A stretch of DNA of 64,000 bases from the NCBI RefSeq assembly GCF_018687715.1, contig NC_056766.1, forward strand, positions 11,149,501 through 11,213,500. The letters run 5' to 3'. Source of the stretch: Carya illinoinensis (Eukaryota > Streptophyta > Magnoliopsida > Fagales > Juglandaceae). Numbering within the stretch: the first letter of the stretch is position 1; each line of letters starts with the position of its first letter. Under the pieces are notes generated by a model, which worked only from the letters and a program-made list of their open reading frames with translations, did no database searches and was not told the DNA's origin. This document shows, in pieces, positions 45,710 to 58,761 of this stretch. Made by a program: the position numbers and the translations under genes.

Positions 45710-48012
45710 TGTGATGACCCGCTTTTGAGTGTATTTTCACTGAATGGTTGTTTTTAATTTAATTAATATATTGGTTTATTTATTTTAAATTATTTTGTTT
45801 TAAATTAGTTTTTTTTTTATTTATTGGATGTTGTGTTTAATTTATTTAGTTTTACGATTTTAATCTAGTTTTCGGCGGATCTGTTTTGGTTTCCGGAGTG
45901 AGGACTGGACCTCATTTATTTCCTACATCTTTTCTTTTCTCTTTTCCCTTTTCTCTTTTTCTCTTTTCTCTCTTTTTCTTTTTCTTTCTTTTTTTTCCTC
46001 CCTTTTTCTTTCCGTGCATCGACCCCTCCCCGTGCGTTTTTCTCTCATTTATCCATCCCGTCGCTGCCCCTTTGACCGGCCGGTTCTCCGCCGTCCGGCC
46101 ACCGTTTGATGCACCGTCACCACCATTCTCTTCCCCTTCCACCATAGATCATCCCCACCAATTTTCAGAGCCATCGGACCAGCCGTTTGCTTTCGAGAGC
46201 CGCCGGAAGTGGCTGCACCTGCTCTGTTTTTGCCCCTGTCGCCGGAACTGTTTTCTGCCCAGACCGCCGCCGTCCGGCCACCATTTGGCTCGCCGCCGGT
46301 CTCGTTCGAACCCCCTCCCTCCGGCGCACCTTCCCACCAAATATCTCCCCCATCCGGCCGGCCGTTTGGCCGGAAGAGCCATTTCTTTCCCCACGGATTT
46401 TACTCCGATCCGCCGCCGTCTCTCCACCTCCGGCCACCATTTCTTCACCACTTCATCACCGACTCCTTGCCGTCCTAACCCACCTATTTCCGGCCTCCAA
46501 CGACCACCGGAACAGCTCCTACGAGCTTGCTTTCCGATTTGAGTTTTCCGGCCTATTTCCGGCATTTTCGCCGCCACCCACGGCCAACCACCACTTCCAA
46601 TAGCTTCACAATCATCCCTAAACCATTCCCTATCAATCCTAAGCCCTGGTTTGTCCCCGTTCAAAAATGGGTAATTTATTACCCACGGACACAGTGTAAA
46701 TTACACTATTACGTTGCTTTTCCTCCGCCGTTTGCAACGCCGCGAGCTTTCTAAAAATACCGTATAGCGCTGTAAGTATTTTTCAAACCCTATTTTCAGA
46801 TTTAAATATATATTGCTCATTCAATTATTTTACTGTTGTTGGTTGTTGATTCCGGACTGAGTCCGAGGAGTTTCGGGGGTCGGATGGATGGAGGACGGAG
46901 TTACTTGTTTTATTGATTTATATTGTTGGATTATTTTATTATGCATTGATATGGCATTTCATGGTGCATGCACGTGTGTTTTTGTTCATGTGTGAAAAGC
47001 CTGTGTATTGGCGTGAGTGGTTTTACGGGTGCGTGTGTATCACGAGCCCAAGCCGGGATGGGTTATTATCTCGGTGGAGCTCCTCTGGTCACTCGGGAGC
47101 GGAATAAACTGAGTGATGTCCCCTGAGTTGTCGAGAGAGATGACGGGAGCGGGGCTAGGGGATGCTTGGCTACGAACGCGCCGGGCGCGGAACCGGGCAT
47201 CGCCCTACTCACCGACTCCGTGGCCCTTCGCTGGCGAGGGCTAGAGGATGCTTGGCTACGCACGCGCGGGGCGCGGAACTGGGCATCGCTTGTTAGGTGT
47301 CACATGCGTGGTGGTACTCTGCGGTGTGACACTGGAGCCAGGGTGTGCGGATGACCCCTAGGGGAGGTCATGGTGCATACGGTTAAAATTGGATAATGGT
47401 TTATGAGGCCAAATGGGACTTTTGGCGTGGGCCAGATGGACTTCTGGCGAGATATTGGGCCGGATGGACTTCCGGCGAGATATTGGGCCAAATGGACTTT
47501 TGGCGTGTTTTTCGGAAAGGATATGTTTTTGGGCCAAATGGGTTTTTGGCGTGTGTGGAAAATCAGGTTTTATGGGCTTTGTGCATTGGGCATGTTTCAT
47601 GCATTTTGTTTGAGTCCTATGTGTTTTTATCTGGTAGTGTTTGGGTTTTACTTACCTGCGGAACCATTTTTGGTTCCGTAGCTTTTGGTGCAGGTTTGGA
47701 GGATGAGGAGGAGGAGGCTGAGCCCGAGGATGCGGCTCCGTCGGGTTGCTGATGTTATGCTTTCTTTTATGGTTTTAAAACTGTATTTGTGTTTTGTAAT
47801 ATTTTATTTAAGTATGTTTTAAACAGCTTGTATTATGTTAAGAAAAATTCTGGTACTTAGTTATGACTTTCGTTATCCGCTGCGTGTTTCTTGTGCACAT
47901 TTGTTGCCTTTGCACACACTTGGCACCCGTCGATGGGATGGTGACCCGGGTTGTCACCATCCGGACGTCTCGATTTCCCCGTGTTCGGGCGTGGGGATTT
48001 GGGGGCGTCACA
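45710..48012 (+). repeat. E4 5' LTR
   Basis: 2303 bp with the family ends, the double inverted repeat near 46666-46710 (one arm position mutated, CACTATT), and a GTAAGT motif near 46771. Confidence 0.96.
47405..47560. repeat. short tandem repeats unique to the E4 LTR
   Basis: Four to five imperfect units of GGGCCAAATGGACTTTTGGC type, with GAGATATT spacers. The same array is at 53339-53494. E1, E3 and E6 have only one diverged copy at this place. Confidence 0.85.
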
Positions 48013-48014
48013 GG

Positions 48015-48026
48015 TGGTATCAGAGC
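48015..48026 (+). other. E4 primer-binding site
   Basis: TGGTATCAGAGC two bases after the 5' LTR. Confidence 0.9.
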
Positions 48027-48629
48027 GGTTTGGCTCTGGGTAAAACCACATGTCCCGTAGGGAGTACCAGAATGTTTTTTTAAGTTGTGTTTTAAAATTT
48101 ATGTTTAGTAAAGTTGCTATTTGTTTTGTTTTATTTGTTTGAGCTTGTTTGCTTGTTTTATTTATTTGGTTATGTTTTTGCGAGCTGGTTTCTTTCGTTT
48201 CTTGCCATGTGGTTTTGTGTTTTTGGTTTTATGTTGTTGGTTTTATTTGTTTTTCTTAAAAAGGGGTCAAGGGTTGTGTTGTGGCAGGAAGGCGGTATAA
48301 TCGAGGATACTATTATTAGGCATGAACATTTAGTGTAGTAGGTTTGAATTTTTAGCGATGTGGTTTGCTTGTATGATGTTGAGGTCTGAAGGGACTGTCA
48401 TGGTTTAGGCAATCTTTGTAAGGTGGGAACTCACGTAGCAATGAGGAGAGGAATTAGCTTGAAGTCGCTTAAGATGATTGAGGTCGAGGTTTTGTAGAAT
48501 TTATGTAGCGAGGCTATAGGATAGGAGAGTGTAGGTTCAACGAACTTTAAGGATGTGTTTAAGGGAATTTTATGTAAGGTTTGCGATCAGATTTATGCAA
48601 AATGGTAGTTTGCCACTGGATTACAACTT

Positions 48630-49020
48630 TTCAGGATTTAGTGGATGTGGCCACTCTTGTGGAGCGAGAGCATAACTTGAGTATGGGCTCCCCTCTAGGA
48701 CACAAGAGGCGGAGTTTTTCTGGTGAAGGAAGTAGTTCGGGTTTTCCTTAGAATTTGTTCAGCGAACCGGAACTCGACTGCAAGCGTCCTCAAGTGTTAG
48801 TATGGAAGGACAAGTGCCGATTTGCGGAGTTTGTAATAGAGCCCATGTGGGTGAGTGCCCTAGTCGAGTTCAAGAAAGCCGTGGAGCTCGTCGCAGTGGT
48901 AGAACTAACCAGAGGCTTTTAGGTCGGGCTCGAATGTACGCAGTGACTCTTGGTACCGTGGGAGGCGAGGCTGCGGAGACTCAGAATGTTGGAGTCATGG
49001 CGGGTAGGGGTCTAATCTAA
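48630..49020 (+). pseudogene. E4 gag relic
   Basis: Matches the C-terminal third of Gag with stops and frameshifts. A frame at 48802-49020 retains the first Cys motif (ICGVCNRAHVGEC), the Arg/Gly-rich tail and the YAVTLG segment, but the canonical CCHC knuckle is deleted. Gag's start codon region is absent. Confidence 0.85.
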
Positions 49021-51630
49021 TCTTTAGTGATGAACGCCTTGTGTGGTTTGTTTTTATTATCGAGGCTTGGAGAGAATAGCATGATCTAGGTGATCTTTTA
49101 GGGAAGTAGAATAATTGAGTTCTTTGGTTCCGTGGAGTTTATGAAGTGGTCTATAACGTAGTAGGTTGTAAGTTCAACAAATTTCGATGTTAGATTGTAT
49201 GAGATTTCAGCAAAGTTTTAAAGTTTGGGGCCTTATAGATTTTAGGAATATAAGTTTATGGTAATTAAGGTGTTAAGCTCGACAAGTTTTGGGGGGGAAT
49301 AATTAAATTTCGAGTGGTAAATTTCGTGATTCAGATGAGTAATTTGGTGGCAATTGGGGCTTTAGATTTTACAAGCTTTTAAGGTGAATGATTTGGATTA
49401 AAACCACCAATCTTGAGAATTTCAGAAAATGATTTATTATCTATTAATGTTTTAGAATTTGAAAGATTTGGGAGTCGATTGTTCTATTATGGGATGTAAG
49501 TTCCTTGATCTTGAAGTTCCGGAAGATGATTCTTATTTGATTAAAGGTTTTAGAATTGCAGAGTCGAAGGACTGATTTATAATGAGAATTGAGTTCTTAG
49601 TTTTACAGACTTAGTGCTGTAGCTTGATCTACTCTAGTGAGTGATTAGTTTGTAATCATTAAAAATGAGGTTGATTAGAGTTGAGTTATTGATATGAAAA
49701 TTTTCTAGAGTAGATTCCTTTGAGGATTGGAGGTAATGACCTAGTTCGTGTATTTCTTTGGGGATTGAAGATATCGAGTTAAATTAGAAAATAATTATTG
49801 TTAACTCGAGGTTGTAGTAGTAGATTTTAGGAAATGATTTTATCGTTTCGAAAGATATAGGTCCATCAGGGTGTTGGAAATAGTAGATTTTGTATTGGTA
49901 TTGAATATGATTGAATTTGAGGCTATACGATCCGTAGACTTTTGGAAATGGATTCTTAGCAGGTTTAAGGTCATTCTTGGTACCAAACTTTAAGCAATGG
50001 CTAGTTGCTGATTTAAGGATATAAGTTGAGTAGATTCAGGAATGATTCTTGTTGAGTTGAGGATATAAGTCTAGGTGATGGAAATGTGATAATGGATCAC
50101 TTGTACGTTTGAATGATTTGTGGTGTTGGCTAAGAGTACATGAGATCGATAAGTAGTAATGGTAAGTGCGTATGGATTTCGGAGAGTACAAATCCTAGTC
50201 TCTTTTTGGGCTTGAGAGAAATGGCTTTGGTGAGTACTGAAAATGGATTAGATGTGATAGTATTAAATTCAATAGATTTTAACTTCGAGTTCTTAGTGAG
50301 TTGATCGGAGTGTACAGTTGAAGTGGGTTACCAATTGGAGTGATAGTTGGCATTTATTGTGGAGACTATCTTAGAGAATTAATTGTGACTTGAGGTCACA
50401 CAGGAATTTAAATTGGTGAGGCTATACTTTTCTTTGGAGATCAAGTATCTAGTTGGGAGAATTGGGGATATGGTTATTTAACTTGAAAGGAGTTGTTAGG
50501 TCGCCATGTGTGGTATGTAATCTTGAAAATTTTGGAAGTTGAAACTTATGCATCAAAGGCGGGTAGCATGATCATATGTATGAAGTAATAAAGCAGTAGG
50601 ATCCTTGAATGTTGTTTAATAGTTTTGGATGGATTGGAGATTTGAACAACATGGCCTATCTTGAGATTTGATTTTGTATACAATTGAAGGAAATAGTCGT
50701 GCTACTACTAGAGTTATGGGAATGGAAGTAGGTGAGTGAGTTTTCAAGAAGGGTTCATTAAGGTTATGGTGAATTCAATCGCGGTTAGTAGTGAACTTAG
50801 TCATCTCTAAATTAGACGATATTTAGAATTTAGGTGATGATCTTGAAAGTGTAAGTTGTTGGGTAGGTGTTATAGGTGCTTTATTAGTTGGTCGGGATGG
50901 ATCCGAGCCTTATGTTCTCTATCTTAGATGAGATTGGCGTATTGGAGGTAATGTTGCTTGTTTTAATTTGGAAGTTGCAATTGATTGATATTGTCTTTTT
51001 GTTGATGATCATGGGTGTCATTGCGGAATTTTGATTTGATTAAGGTAGCTAGAGATAATTGAAGGATAGGGGTGATAATTCATGATTTTGGGAGACTATA
51101 TTTTCTATCAAAATGTGATAAAGGATTTTCTTGCTTTCAGGTGTTAAGAGTTAACTTGTATTCAAGGGTGTTAATTTATGAGGATATAGTCTTTTGCATT
51201 TTGGCGGGTTATCAGAGTGCGCACGGAAACGTGATTTTTGGAGATAGTTAGGTATTTAAATTTTGTGCTGAATTTGGGTAATTAGTGACGACTCGAAATT
51301 TCGAGCAGGTACTTGTAATTGGAGGGTAATATTTTAGTTGTGCAAATGATAGTTATTGATGATTTATTTTGGAAGTGACTACTAGATTACCAAGATATGG
51401 TGATTTCGGTTGGCGTGCCCGCTTTAAGAGTTCTAGACGTGATGCATTTCTGGGAGATTAGTGCGAATATGATGGAGTTGCTTATAGGAGTATTTTTAGG
51501 AAGTGCATTCTTCATACTTGTGTGGAAATGGTTTATGGTATGATTTTCTCAAGTATAATCGGAGTTGTTTATGGTATCTTTTTGGCGCTGGTAGTTGATC
51601 TTGCAAATTTCGAGGACGAAATTTGTTTTT
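49021..51630 (+). other. E4 non-coding interior
   Basis: About 2.6 kb, related to the E3 interior, with no recognisable pol and stops in all frames. It is C-poor and G-rich on the sense strand. Confidence 0.75.
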
Positions 51631-51643
51631 AAGGAGGGGAGGA
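51631..51643 (+). other. E4 polypurine tract
   Basis: AAGGAGGGGAGGA directly before the 3' LTR. Confidence 0.85.
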
Positions 51644-53946
51644 TGTGATGACCCGCTTTTGAGTGTATTTTCACTGAATGGTTGTTTTTAATTTAATTAA
51701 TATATTGGTTTATTTATTTTAAATTATTGTGTTTTAAATTAGTTTTTTTTTTATTTATTGGATGTTGTGTTTAATTTATTTAGTTTTACGATTTTAATCT
51801 AGTTTTCGGCGGATCTGTTTTGGTTTCCGGAGTGAGGACTGGACCTCATTTATTTCCTACATCTTTTCTTTTCTCTTTTCCCTTTTCTCTTTTTCTCTTT
51901 TCTCTCTTTTTCTTTTTCTTTCTTTTTTTTCCTCCCTTTTTCTTTCCGTGCGTCGACCCCTCCCCGTGCGTTTTTCTCTCATTTATCCATCCCGTCGCTG
52001 CCCCTTTGACCGGCCGGTTCTCCGCCGTCCGGCCACCGTTTGATGCACCGTCACCACCATTCTCTTCCCCTTCCACCATAGATCATCCCCACCAATTTTC
52101 AGAGCCATCGGACCAGCCGTTTGCTTTCGAGAGCCGCCGGAAGTGGCTGCACCTGCTCTGTTTTTGCCCCTGTCGCCGGAACTGTTTTCTGCCCAGACCG
52201 CCGCCGTCCGGCCACCATTTGGCTCGCCGCCGGTCTCGTTCGAACCCCCTCCCTCCGGCGCACCTTCCCACCAAATATCTCCCCCATCCGGCCGGCCGTT
52301 TGGCCGGAAGAGCCATTTCTTTCCCCACGGATTTTACTCCGATCCGCCGCCGTCTCTCCACCTCCGGCCACCATTTCTTCACCACTTCATCACCGACTCC
52401 TTGCCGTCCTAACCCACCTATTTCCGGCCTCCAACGACCACCGGAACAGCTCCTACGAGCTTGCTTTCCGATTTGAGTTTTCCGGCCTATTTCCGGCATT
52501 TTCGCCGCCACCCACGGCCAACCACCACTTCCAATAGCTTCACAATCATCCCTAAACCATTCCCTATCAATCCTAAGCCCTGGTTTGTCCCCGTTCAAAA
52601 ATGGGTAATTTATTACCCACGGACACAGTGTAAATTACACTATTACGTTGCTTTTCCTCCGCCGTTTGCAACGCCGCGAGCTTTCTAAAAATACCGTATA
52701 GCGCTGTAAGTATTTTCCAAACCCTATTTTCAGATTTAAATATATATTGCTCATTCAATTATTTTACTGTTGTTGGTTGTTGATTCCGGACTGAGTCCGA
52801 GGAGTTTCGGGGGTCGGATGGATGGAGGACGGAGTTACTTGTTTTATTGATTTATATTGTTGGATTATTTTATTATGCATTGATATGGCATTTCATGGTG
52901 CATGCACGTGTGTTTTTGTTCATGTGTGAAAAGCCTGTGTATTGGCGTGAGTGGTTTTACGGGTGCGTGTGTATCACGAGCCCAAGCCGGGATGGGTTAT
53001 TATCTCGGTGGAGCTCCTCTGGTCACTCGGGAGCGGAATAAACTGAGTGATGTCCCCTGAGTTGTCGAGAGAGATGACGGGAGCGGGGCTAGGGGATGCT
53101 TGGCTACGAACGCGCCGGGCGCGGAACCGGGCATCGCCCTACTCACCGACTCCGTGGCCCTTCGCTGGCGAGGGCTAGAGGATGCTTGGCTACGCACGCG
53201 CGGGGCGCGGAACTGGGCATCGCTTGTTAGGTGTCACATGCGTGGTGGTACTCTGCGGTGTGACACTGGAGCCAGGGTGTGCGGATGACCCCTAGGGGAG
53301 GTCATGGTGCATACGGTTAAAATTGGATAATGGTTTATGAGGCCAAATGGGACTTTTGGCGTGGGCCAGATGGACTTCTGGCGAGATATTGGGCCGGATG
53401 GACTTCCGGCAAGATATTGGGCCAAATGGACTTTTGGCGTGTTTTTCGGAAAGGATATGTTTTTGGGCCAAATGGGTTTTTGGCGTGTGTGGAAAATCAG
53501 GTTTTATGGGCTTTGTGCATTGGGCATGTTTCATGCATTTTGTTTGAGTCCTATGTGTTTTTATCTGGTAGTGTTTGGGTTTTACTTACCTGCGGAACCA
53601 TTTTTGGTTCCGTAGCTTTTGGTGCAGGTTTGGAGGATGAGGAGGAGGAGGCTGAGCCCGAGGATGCGGCTCCGTCGGGTTGCTGATGTTATGCTTTCTT
53701 TTATGGTTTTAAAACTGTATTTGTGTTTTGTAATATTTTATTTAAGTATGTTTTAAACAGCTTGTATTATGTTAAGAAAAATTCTGGTACTTAGTTATGA
53801 CTTTCGTTATCCGCTGCGTGTTTCTTGTGCACATTTGTTGCCTTTGCACACACTTGGCACCCGTCGATGGGATGGTGACCCGGGTTGTCACCATCCGGAC
53901 GTCTCGATTTCCCCGTGTTCGGGCGTGGGGATTTGGGGGCGTCACA
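51644..53946 (+). repeat. E4 3' LTR
   Basis: 2303 bp, nearly identical to 45710-48012, followed by ATATA (53947-53951). Confidence 0.96.
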
Positions 53947-53951
53947 ATATA

Positions 53952-56362
53952 ACCCTTATTTAGTTGCAATGTTTGATTGCCATATCAATGTCGAGATATG
54001 TTCTACAATTAAAGCTGTCAAGTATCTCTACAAATACATTTATAAAGGCCATGATCGTGTTGCATTCAATTTAGTTCCTGAACAAAGCATTCATCAAATT
54101 GACGAAATTGAACGATTTCAATCAGCTCGATGGATTGCCCCACCAGAGGCAATGTGGAGAATATTTGGATTTATTGTCAATGAAGTTCATCCTGCAGTTT
54201 ATAGTCTACATTTACATCTTGAAAATCAACACCAGGTGACTTTCCGTGCTCATGAAAACTTAACAAATGTGATGAACTCTGATCTTTCAGCAAAATCAAT
54301 GCTAACAGAATTCTTCGCAACAAATCAAGTTGATCAAAATGCAAGAAAATTATTATATAGAGAATTCCCTGAATTCTATGTTTGGAGTCAGCAATACAAA
54401 ATGTGGACTGTTCGAAAGAAACAAATTGTGATAGGTCGAATTGTTACAGCAAATCCTTTTGAAGGAGAAAGGTATTATCTGCGAATATTATTAAATCATA
54501 TAAGAGGTCCTCTATCATTTCAACATCTTAAGACTGTAAATGGTATTTTGGCTCCCACATTTCGAGAGGCAGCAACCATGCATGGTTTATTGGAAAGAGA
54601 TAATAGCTTGGAAGAATGCTTATATGAAGCCTCTTTTTATCAAATGCCTTTCAGTTTAAGAAGACTATTCGCAACAATTTTGGTTTATTGCAATCCAACA
54701 AATCCAAGAGATCTTTGGGAACGCTTTGAACGAGATATGTCTGCTGATTTCCAATTAATTGGATGTTCTTCATCAAATGTTAGAACTGAAACTTTACACT
54801 CTATCTCCACAATCCTTGAATCAATGGGTAAAGACATTAATTCCTTCCATCTTATTGACCAAAACATTGATTTTGATGAAGATGGATTTCTATCTAGAGA
54901 AATTGACGACGAATTGGCTATTCCAATACCAGAAGAAGATCTTCATGCATCAACACTGCTTAACAGCGAACAACAACATGCTTACAATTCAATCTTGCAA
55001 AAAGTTTTATCAAATCAAGCTGCTGCATTCTTTATTGATGGTCCTGGTGGAACAGGAAAAACATTTTTATACAAGGCACTCCTTGCTACAATAAGAAAAA
55101 AACAACTAATTGCTCTTGCAACTGCTTCATCTGGTGTTGCAGCATCAATCTTACCTGGCGGTCGAACTGCACATTCACGATTCAAAATTCCATTAAATGT
55201 CGACAAAAATTCAACATGCAGTGTCAGTAAACAAAGTGGACTTGCAAGATTACTACAAACAGCGAAGTTGATTATATGGGATGAAGCTCCAATGTCTAAA
55301 AAAGAATCCATAGAAGCATTAGATAAAATGCTAAAAGATATTAATGATTCAGAATTATCTTTTGGTGGAAAAGTTATTGTCTTTGGTGGAGATTTTCATC
55401 AAATTCTACCTGTGGTCCCAAAAGGAACAAGACAACAACAAATTGATGCTAGCTTGGTTTCTTCCTACATATGGCCTAAATTGACAAAAATTTATTTGAC
55501 TGAAAATATGCGAGCAAGACTAGATCCAAACTTTTCAAGATACATATTGGATTTAGGGAATGGGCTACCACCAATTACAATTAATGAACATGTCAAGATT
55601 CCTACAGCCATGTTAATTCCACATGAAAATGATGCTGCTTCTTTGGATCGTTTAATAGATGCTGTGTTTCATGATATTTCTGACTATTCAACAAATATTT
55701 CAAACATGATGAATCGAGCTATATTGACACCAAAGAACAATTATGTTGAAGAAATAAACACTTTGCTGATCCAAAGATTTCCTGGGGAGTTAAAACAATA
55801 TTACAGTTTTGATGAATCAATTGATGCATCTGAGCAGGCAATCATGGAAGACTTCTTACATACTTTAACACCAAATGGACTTCCTCCACATGAGTTACTA
55901 TTGAAAGAAAATTGCCCAATCATGTTATTAAGAAACATCAATCCTTCAGAAGGACTATGCAATGGAACACGGCTAATCTGTCGCAATTTTGATCGTAATG
56001 TTATTCACGCAGAAATTGTAGTTGGTCATCACAGCGGGAAAAAAGTTTTTATTCCAAGAATTCCATTTTTACCAAGTCCTGATGAAAACAGCGGTTTTCC
56101 ATTCAAGCGAACTCAATTCCCTGTTAAACTAAGCTTTGCAATGAGTATAAACAAATCACAAGGACAGACATTGGATTTTGTTGGAATATACTTACCTCAT
56201 CCAGTCTTTTCACATGGACAATTATATGTAGCTTTATCAAGAGCTAAGACTATTTCTGCAGTCAAGATTTTGATACGACCAATCTCAACTGATCAACCAG
56301 AAAAAAACTACACAAAAAATATTGTCTACACAGAAGTATTAACATTAGCCTCCTCTGATTGA
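53952..56362 (+). CDS. RepHel C-terminal part: catalytic tyrosines and PIF1-like helicase
   Basis: Continues the RepHel frame after E4. It opens with the two-tyrosine Rep motif YLYKYIYKGHD (codons from 54023, residues about 806-816), which forms the covalent DNA link during rolling-circle transposition. The helicase follows: Walker A GPGGTGKT (55040-55063, about 1145-1152), Walker B DEAP (about 1225), GGDFHQ, LTENMR, NKSQGQT (about 1514) and a final VALSRAKT. These are the SF1 PIF1 motifs in normal order. The apparent frame start at 53885 lies within the E4 LTR and is not the native start. It stops at TGA 56360-56362. Confidence 0.92.
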
Positions 56363-56596
56363 TGTTACACAGGTAAAAAAATAAAATATTAAAATTTAAT
56401 TTTAACTATTATAAATAAATTAAATATTTGTTATAATTTCAATTTTGAATTTTGAATCTTTTACTACTCCATTGTTATTAAGTAATTAATACATATCAAT
56501 TTTTTTTTTTACTTTTTATTCCATTGTTTACTTAATTACATTTCTTGTTCTTTATACTTATAAATTTCATTTATTTCCAATTTATTAGCTTTCAAA
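56363..56596. other. spacer between RepHel and the RPA-like gene
   Basis: AT-rich, no gene. An ACACAG|GTAAAA donor-like site just after the RepHel stop (about 56374) could allow transcripts to run on into the next gene, but this is speculative. Confidence 0.4.
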
Positions 56597-58664
56597 ATGC
56601 GGACCACTTATACATCAATCAAAGATATTACTCCAAAGACAAGGGATTAGAAAATCAAAATGCTTGTAGTTGAAAAATCTCCCAAACGAACTAGCCAACA
56701 CTCATCAGTCAAGTACCAAAATTTAATGTTGGTTGATGAACAGGTACAACACTTTTTTACCTATTTACCATATATACACACATTTTATATACCATTTCTT
56801 ACATTTTTGATATAATTATATTTCATCATAAATTTTTTTGTTACTTTTTTAAAAAACAAATTTCTTGCTTATTATAAATACTAACAACTTACACTTTCTT
56901 ATATGGCACAGGGAAATCCTCTACAAGCAACAATATTTGGAAATGATGTTGATTCAAGGGAAGACACTTTGCATATTTTTCAATCTTACTATATTATTAA
57001 TGCATATGTAAAGCTACTGGATCCTAAATATAGAATGGACTCACATCAATATCAATGGGTTATAAACGCAAAAACAATCATTGAAGAAATACCAGAAAAT
57101 GAAGATCAGGTTCAAATACCAAAGTACAACCTGATTCCCATTGATGAATTGGATGCTTATAAAGATTCAATTGCAGAAATAGGTAATTTACTATTTTATT
57201 TTAAAATCTTTTTTTCATCAATAACTAATAATTTAAATGTTTTTAATCAGACCTCTTAGCAGTTGCCCTTCATATAAAAGCCCCTAAAGAAATAACATTA
57301 ACAAATGGACCAGCTACTCTTCAAGAAATGTATGTCATAGATCAAAGGTAAAAAATTATTTCCATCTTTAATCTTTTATAATTACTTTATAATTTTCATT
57401 TTATATATTTTTTACTGATTTTCCTCATTTTTATGTCATAGCTTCAATCCAATCTCATTGACTATGTGGGGTCGTTTCGTTCAAGATGAATGCCAAAAAA
57501 TTTCAGATATAATCGAAACAAAACCGATTATACTTGCAACAAAACTAAAAGTTCGCTCTTACAATGGTAATTTTAATAATTCAAATTCTTATTTACTGTT
57601 TTAAATCTTATATTTTTTAATTAATAATTATCTATGTTGATGAAACAGGACTGTCTCTTTCATCTCGACCAACAAGTTCATTTACAATCAACCCTGTTAT
57701 TCCCGAGGCAAAACCACTGCAAAGATGGTAATTCATATTACTTACAAAATTTTTCATTCATACATCTCTACTATAAACATTCCAATCATAATTTTTTTTT
57801 TCTTTCTTAAGGGTTGCAATTAATGATTCAAGACTTGAAACTATAATTGCAAGATCATTAAAATATCCACCTGTACCTTTATCCTCGGTTGGCATTCGAC
57901 AAATAACAAAAAATTGCGACGTTGCTGCATTATTAAAAAGTTTACAACCAATGGAGGTAAATAACTTTTCCTAACATTATCTTTAAATTTATATTCCTTC
58001 TTATCATATAAAATATCATTTTTAATATCATATAGAAAGCAAAATTCTGGATCAAAGGAAAGATAAATATCATAAATTTGCAACAAATCTTCTTCTATAT
58101 GTCATGCACCAATTGTAACAAAGGAACTGGCCATAAGCAAAATGAAAGCTTCCTTTGTTATCACTGCAAACATCAAAGTATTGCTGAACCACGGTACACA
58201 TTCTTTACATTTCAACAATTTATAATTCATTTCAAAATTTTCTCATATATTAATTTTATCAATACTTACAAAAAACAATACTCTGACTCTTTATAGTTGT
58301 CGAGCATATATTGAAGTTGACGATGAGACAGGAAAATTACCAGCTGTTATGTTCGGTGAACTTGCAGAAGAAGCTTTTTTTATTTTTACTATATTTTCAT
58401 TTTAAACAAAAAAATATTATTTCTCCTTTAAAATATAACTTTTATTATACCTAAAATAATTCAACTATATATAACAATAACAAATAATACTGTTTTAATA
58501 CACAGGAACATTTACCATTTATAGAAAAAATGGCAGCAGAGTGTTCAGAAAATCAATGGATGATTCAAGTTGCTGTAGACCCAGAAGTGTTCAACCAACA
58601 AAGACACAAAAACTTCAATGTTATTTCAATCAGTCCCATCCAATACGGCCCTGAGTTAGAATAA
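56597..58664 (+). pseudogene. Helitron RPA1-like single-strand DNA-binding protein, decayed
   Basis: Exons inferred at 56597-56743, 56912-57182, 57251-57347, 57442-57566, 57649-57727, 57812-57956, 58036-58193, from 58297, and 58506-58664; phases agree across all joins up to exon 8. The protein resembles the large subunit of replication protein A as carried by plant Helitrons: MRTTYTSIKDITP at the start, IINAYVKLLDPKYR in the first OB fold, a C4 zinc ribbon (CTNC ... CYHC) in exon 7 and AYIEVDDETGKLPAVMFGE in exon 8. It probably coated single-stranded DNA during transposition. Two lesions: codon 18 is TAG (56648-56650) where the family has Trp, and exon 8 has no usable GT donor, running to a stop at 58403-58405. 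A start at the downstream ATG (56659) would bypass only the first. Confidence 0.85.
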
Positions 58665-58761
58665 CAGCAAAACAAAAAAACAAACTTATTTTGTTGTGTA
58701 TATCTGTATAATATTTTTGCTGACAAATTCCTGTAAATTAATCAAACAATGCAACGAAGCA

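Larger units (their letters stand above)
45710..53946 (+). mobile_element. E4: non-autonomous LTR retrotransposon inside RepHel
   Basis: LTRs of equal length (2303 bp) at 45710-48012 and 51644-53946, perfect ATATA duplication, and a 3631-bp interior without usable gag or pol. By eye the LTRs differ at about four positions. The interior is clearly related to E3's (shared AGGAAGGCGGTATAATCGAG and many later segments), but the LTRs belong to a different subfamily with extra repeats near 47405-47560. It lies in the same orientation as the gene it interrupts. Confidence 0.95.
43054..56362 (+). pseudogene. Helitron RepHel gene, split by retrotransposon E4
   Basis: The replicase-helicase of the Helitron. 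Exons inferred from splice sites: 43054-43512, 43592-43652, 43793-44707, 44801-45709, then, after E4 and one copy of its ATATA target duplication, 53952-56362. These lengths sum to 4755 nt, a multiple of three, implying 1584 residues. The N-terminal half has the Rep HUH motif and the C-terminal half a PIF1-like helicase. E4 (8.2 kb) interrupts codon 782, between the HUH motif and the catalytic tyrosines, so this copy cannot make the full protein. Apart from the insertion, no stop or frameshift is visible, so the break is recent. Confidence 0.9.

Noticed and set aside
53885..53951. Start of the helicase frame within the E4 LTR end
   Set aside because: The first 22 codons come from the LTR and target duplication; native RepHel enters from the exon before E4.
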